Below are positions 22,965-25,129 of a stretch of DNA of 25,129 nucleotides, one piece after another (position 1 is the first letter of the stretch; every line of letters begins with the position of its first letter). Under the pieces are notes generated by a model. That model saw only the letters and a program-made list of their open reading frames with translations. It searched no databases and had not been told where the DNA came from. The position numbers and the translations under genes are program-made. Origin of the DNA: Phoronis ovalis (taxonomy: Eukaryota; Phoronida; Phoronidae); contig JAOXYB010059945.1 of NCBI GenBank assembly GCA_028565635.1, positions 1 through 25,129 of the forward strand, written 5' to 3'.

Positions 22965-25073
22965 ATTATCGCAGGCGATTTTGTAACCAGTTAATCTGAG
23001 GTGTTTGTAGTAATTTTCTTAATGAAACGTAGTCTCAAACCAAACGACTAAACGCAATAACAATCACCTGTATAGTGTAGTATGTGTAACTTTGACAGAC
23101 CTGCTATCAAATATAGTATCACATTTCATAATCACCTTGTTGTTTTGCTCTGAGCAGATATGACTAGGGGTTTAAAATTCTAATTGGCTGTTAGCTATCT
23201 TCATAAGTAAATTATCCTGAATAATTTATTTACACAGTTTATTTTGAAGTAAGTTAATTTAATTTGACAAGCTTAATGAATGGGCAAGCCTCAATTGTTT
23301 CCCTATAATTGAGGTTAAAAATCTAATAATGCTTCAAATCAAGAATCTATGACTTAATGAAAATCAGGGTCTATAATGGAATGCAAATTGGTTGTGATTG
23401 CCTGCTTTAAAATTGCTTTAGATTTGTTTTAAAATGATCATTAAATTTCTTGGTGTATAAATTAAGGGATACATGCATTACCCTGGTTAAAATAGTTAAT
23501 AAATAATGTTCTTGTAATAAATATTTCATATTTTTGGATCAACTTTTCTCAGTATGCAATTAGAGCAGCTGTTAGTTTATTACTATTTTACATTGAGTTC
23601 AATATTATGAGGGAACACCTGTCTGGATTAATAGTGTGATCTTCTCTTTGTATTGTAAAAGGAGTACAATAATTATATAAAAGTTAAACAGAAGAATATT
23701 TTATGTCCGGGTTTTATGACCAATGAACCAGATTACCTTATTACTTGTCCATCCCTTTATCAAATTTTTATGGTGAATTAATTTTAAAGCAATAAACTCC
23801 CTGTTTGCTATCATGTCTAGTGTGATGATATGTCAATGTTTTATTTATTGTGGTTATAATATATATCTCACATTTTTTTATTGTCCATAAGCTAGGTTGT
23901 GGTACGTATCAAATAACATTTTTCCCAGGGGGCAATGTACATTACATTAGGTGTTTACTAAATGAAATATTTGTCTTTATTAACTTAGTTTCTGCAAACA
24001 CTATTGTCACTTTCAGTCTTGATAATCCTAAGCTATGATACTGAGTCATTATTTGAAGTACCTGTCACAGTTAAACATTGAAGTGATCTAAACAATATTA
24101 AATTACCACAAATGAGAATGATCCCCTATGATTTCCAGATCAAAAGTTTAATCAACTTATATCTTGTCATTTTTTTATTCTACAAAGAAGCAGGTATATA
24201 CCGCAAGAACGTTGATTTGCAATATAACATTCATTATTGTCAGCCATACAGCCATTATGATCTTAAGAACATAATATCACATAGGTATACTTCTAATCAT
24301 AAAATAATACTGCATCAAACAGGGGTATGACTTAGATTTATATATATTTAAAATATGTGTGATGTATTTAAAATATATATAAAAAGGGAATCAGTGAACA
24401 GATATGTATAAAAATATATAAACTGGACATTTTAGTTTTTACAAATTTGTGTTTTTGTTATAAAACAATGCTGCTTGAATCGACACACATTTCCAATTGT
24501 AAAATGCTATGTAATACCTGACATTATAATTAATTTTAATTATTTATTGTTAAATTCTGATGAAACGATGAAAGTGTACCTATTTTATAAAGTTATTTAG
24601 TCAACATTTATATTTGCTGATGTATTTAAAAATAAGTATAAAACATTTCTTACACCTTAATTCAAATTGTTTCCCTTTTGCTGATCTAGTTTTAAAATTT
24701 GGATTTCATGATAAGCTTCATACCTGTCAGTCTCAATGTTTCAAGTAGGATGTACTTCAGTTATGATGGTCCCTTTTTATAAGTGTCAAGAACAAGAAGC
24801 ATGCAAATTATATATGATACTGCCCAGTCTTGTTCTCAGTAGGTTTTTTAAGACTGATAGTGGATCAAGCACTCAGTTTACTGCTTGGTCTTCTAGCACC
24901 CATTTTCCTAGTCATCAGTCATTTCATGAGTCTATGTGATTCCCACTGGCAAAATAGAACCTGTATCACACGTGCCCATAGTTTCTTTGGTTGGGACATA
25001 TACATATGTTATATATGGATATACTCCAAGGCTTCAAATACATGACTGGGTATATGTACGGTAATTCTTCTCA
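22965..25073. other. AT-rich stretch, possible first intron of the downstream gene
   Basis: No coding exon is recognised. Overlapping open frames at 24736-25045 give hydrophobic but unfamiliar translations in two frames with no domain match. Bases 24335-24420 are low-complexity TATTTAAAATAT-type sequence. Confidence 0.45.
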
Positions 25074-25129
25074 AATTCGTACAAAATTAAAATAATTATT
25101 TTTTTTAATTTTGGGGGGTGTACGAAATT
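25074..25129. repeat. Imperfect AT-rich inverted repeat at the window end
   Basis: AATTCGTACAAAATTAAAA (25074-25092) pairs with TTTTAATTTT plus GTACGAAATT (25103-25129) once a G6T insertion and one extra A in the right arm are allowed. It may be the tip of a palindromic element continuing past the edge. Confidence 0.6.

Noticed and set aside
24736-25045. Overlapping 67- and 71-codon frames near the right edge, one hydrophobic
   Set aside because: Two frames overlap with equal quality, neither has a recognisable domain, and flanking splice sites are not convincing.

Overview
The window is AT-rich, intron-rich eukaryotic DNA from an animal genome. Every intron whose ends I could place is GT...AG, and the two intact genes are typical animal families. 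AT content, short introns and long dinucleotide/tetranucleotide repeats would suit a mollusc or another lophotrochozoan, but I cannot fix the species from sequence alone. Most stretches are CpG-poor. CpGs concentrate near 9340-10260 (the RFX promoter region), with a smaller patch near 22840-22870.

Layout: (1) 1-840 holds old, diverged local tandem duplications. (2) 1322-1465 on the minus strand is a single well-formed EGF-like exon, with no other recognisable exon of its gene in the window. (3) 1795-2130 is a compound microsatellite containing 246 bp of unbroken pyrimidine-purine alternation. (4) 3130-6780 on the minus strand is a complete, intact actin gene: one 5' UTR exon plus seven coding exons, 380 codons. 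It has a clear TATA/initiator promoter, a perfect CArG (SRF) box and a double CCAAT palindrome. (5) 7021-9340 is intergenic and contains a strong 78-nt hairpin. (6) About 9340-10260 is the CpG-enriched probable promoter of the next gene. (7) 12508-19453 on the plus strand is a complete RFX1/2/3-type transcription factor gene: twelve coding exons, 727 codons in the form I assembled. It is followed by a 3' UTR with poly(A) signals at 19614, 21165 and 21701. (8) 22841-22964 looks like the promoter and first non-coding exon of another plus-strand gene that would continue past the right edge. (9) The last 56 bases form an imperfect inverted repeat cut by the window end.

Actin and RFX are transcribed divergently, with about 3 kb between the actin start site and the RFX promoter region. 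Nothing links them functionally beyond position. The actin is divergent: tyrosine replaces His40 and alanine replaces Met269, both at filament contacts, while its nucleotide-binding loops and catalytic residues are intact. The RFX gene shows several possible splice choices: a NAGNAG acceptor, two in-frame donors 9 nt apart, and an unannotated 51-nt in-frame cassette exon carrying a sumoylation-type motif. I found no mobile-element protein, CRISPR array, tRNA or rRNA, and no clearly new multi-gene system. The best leads are the cassette exon, the orphan EGF exon, the divergent actin and the 7.7 kb hairpin.
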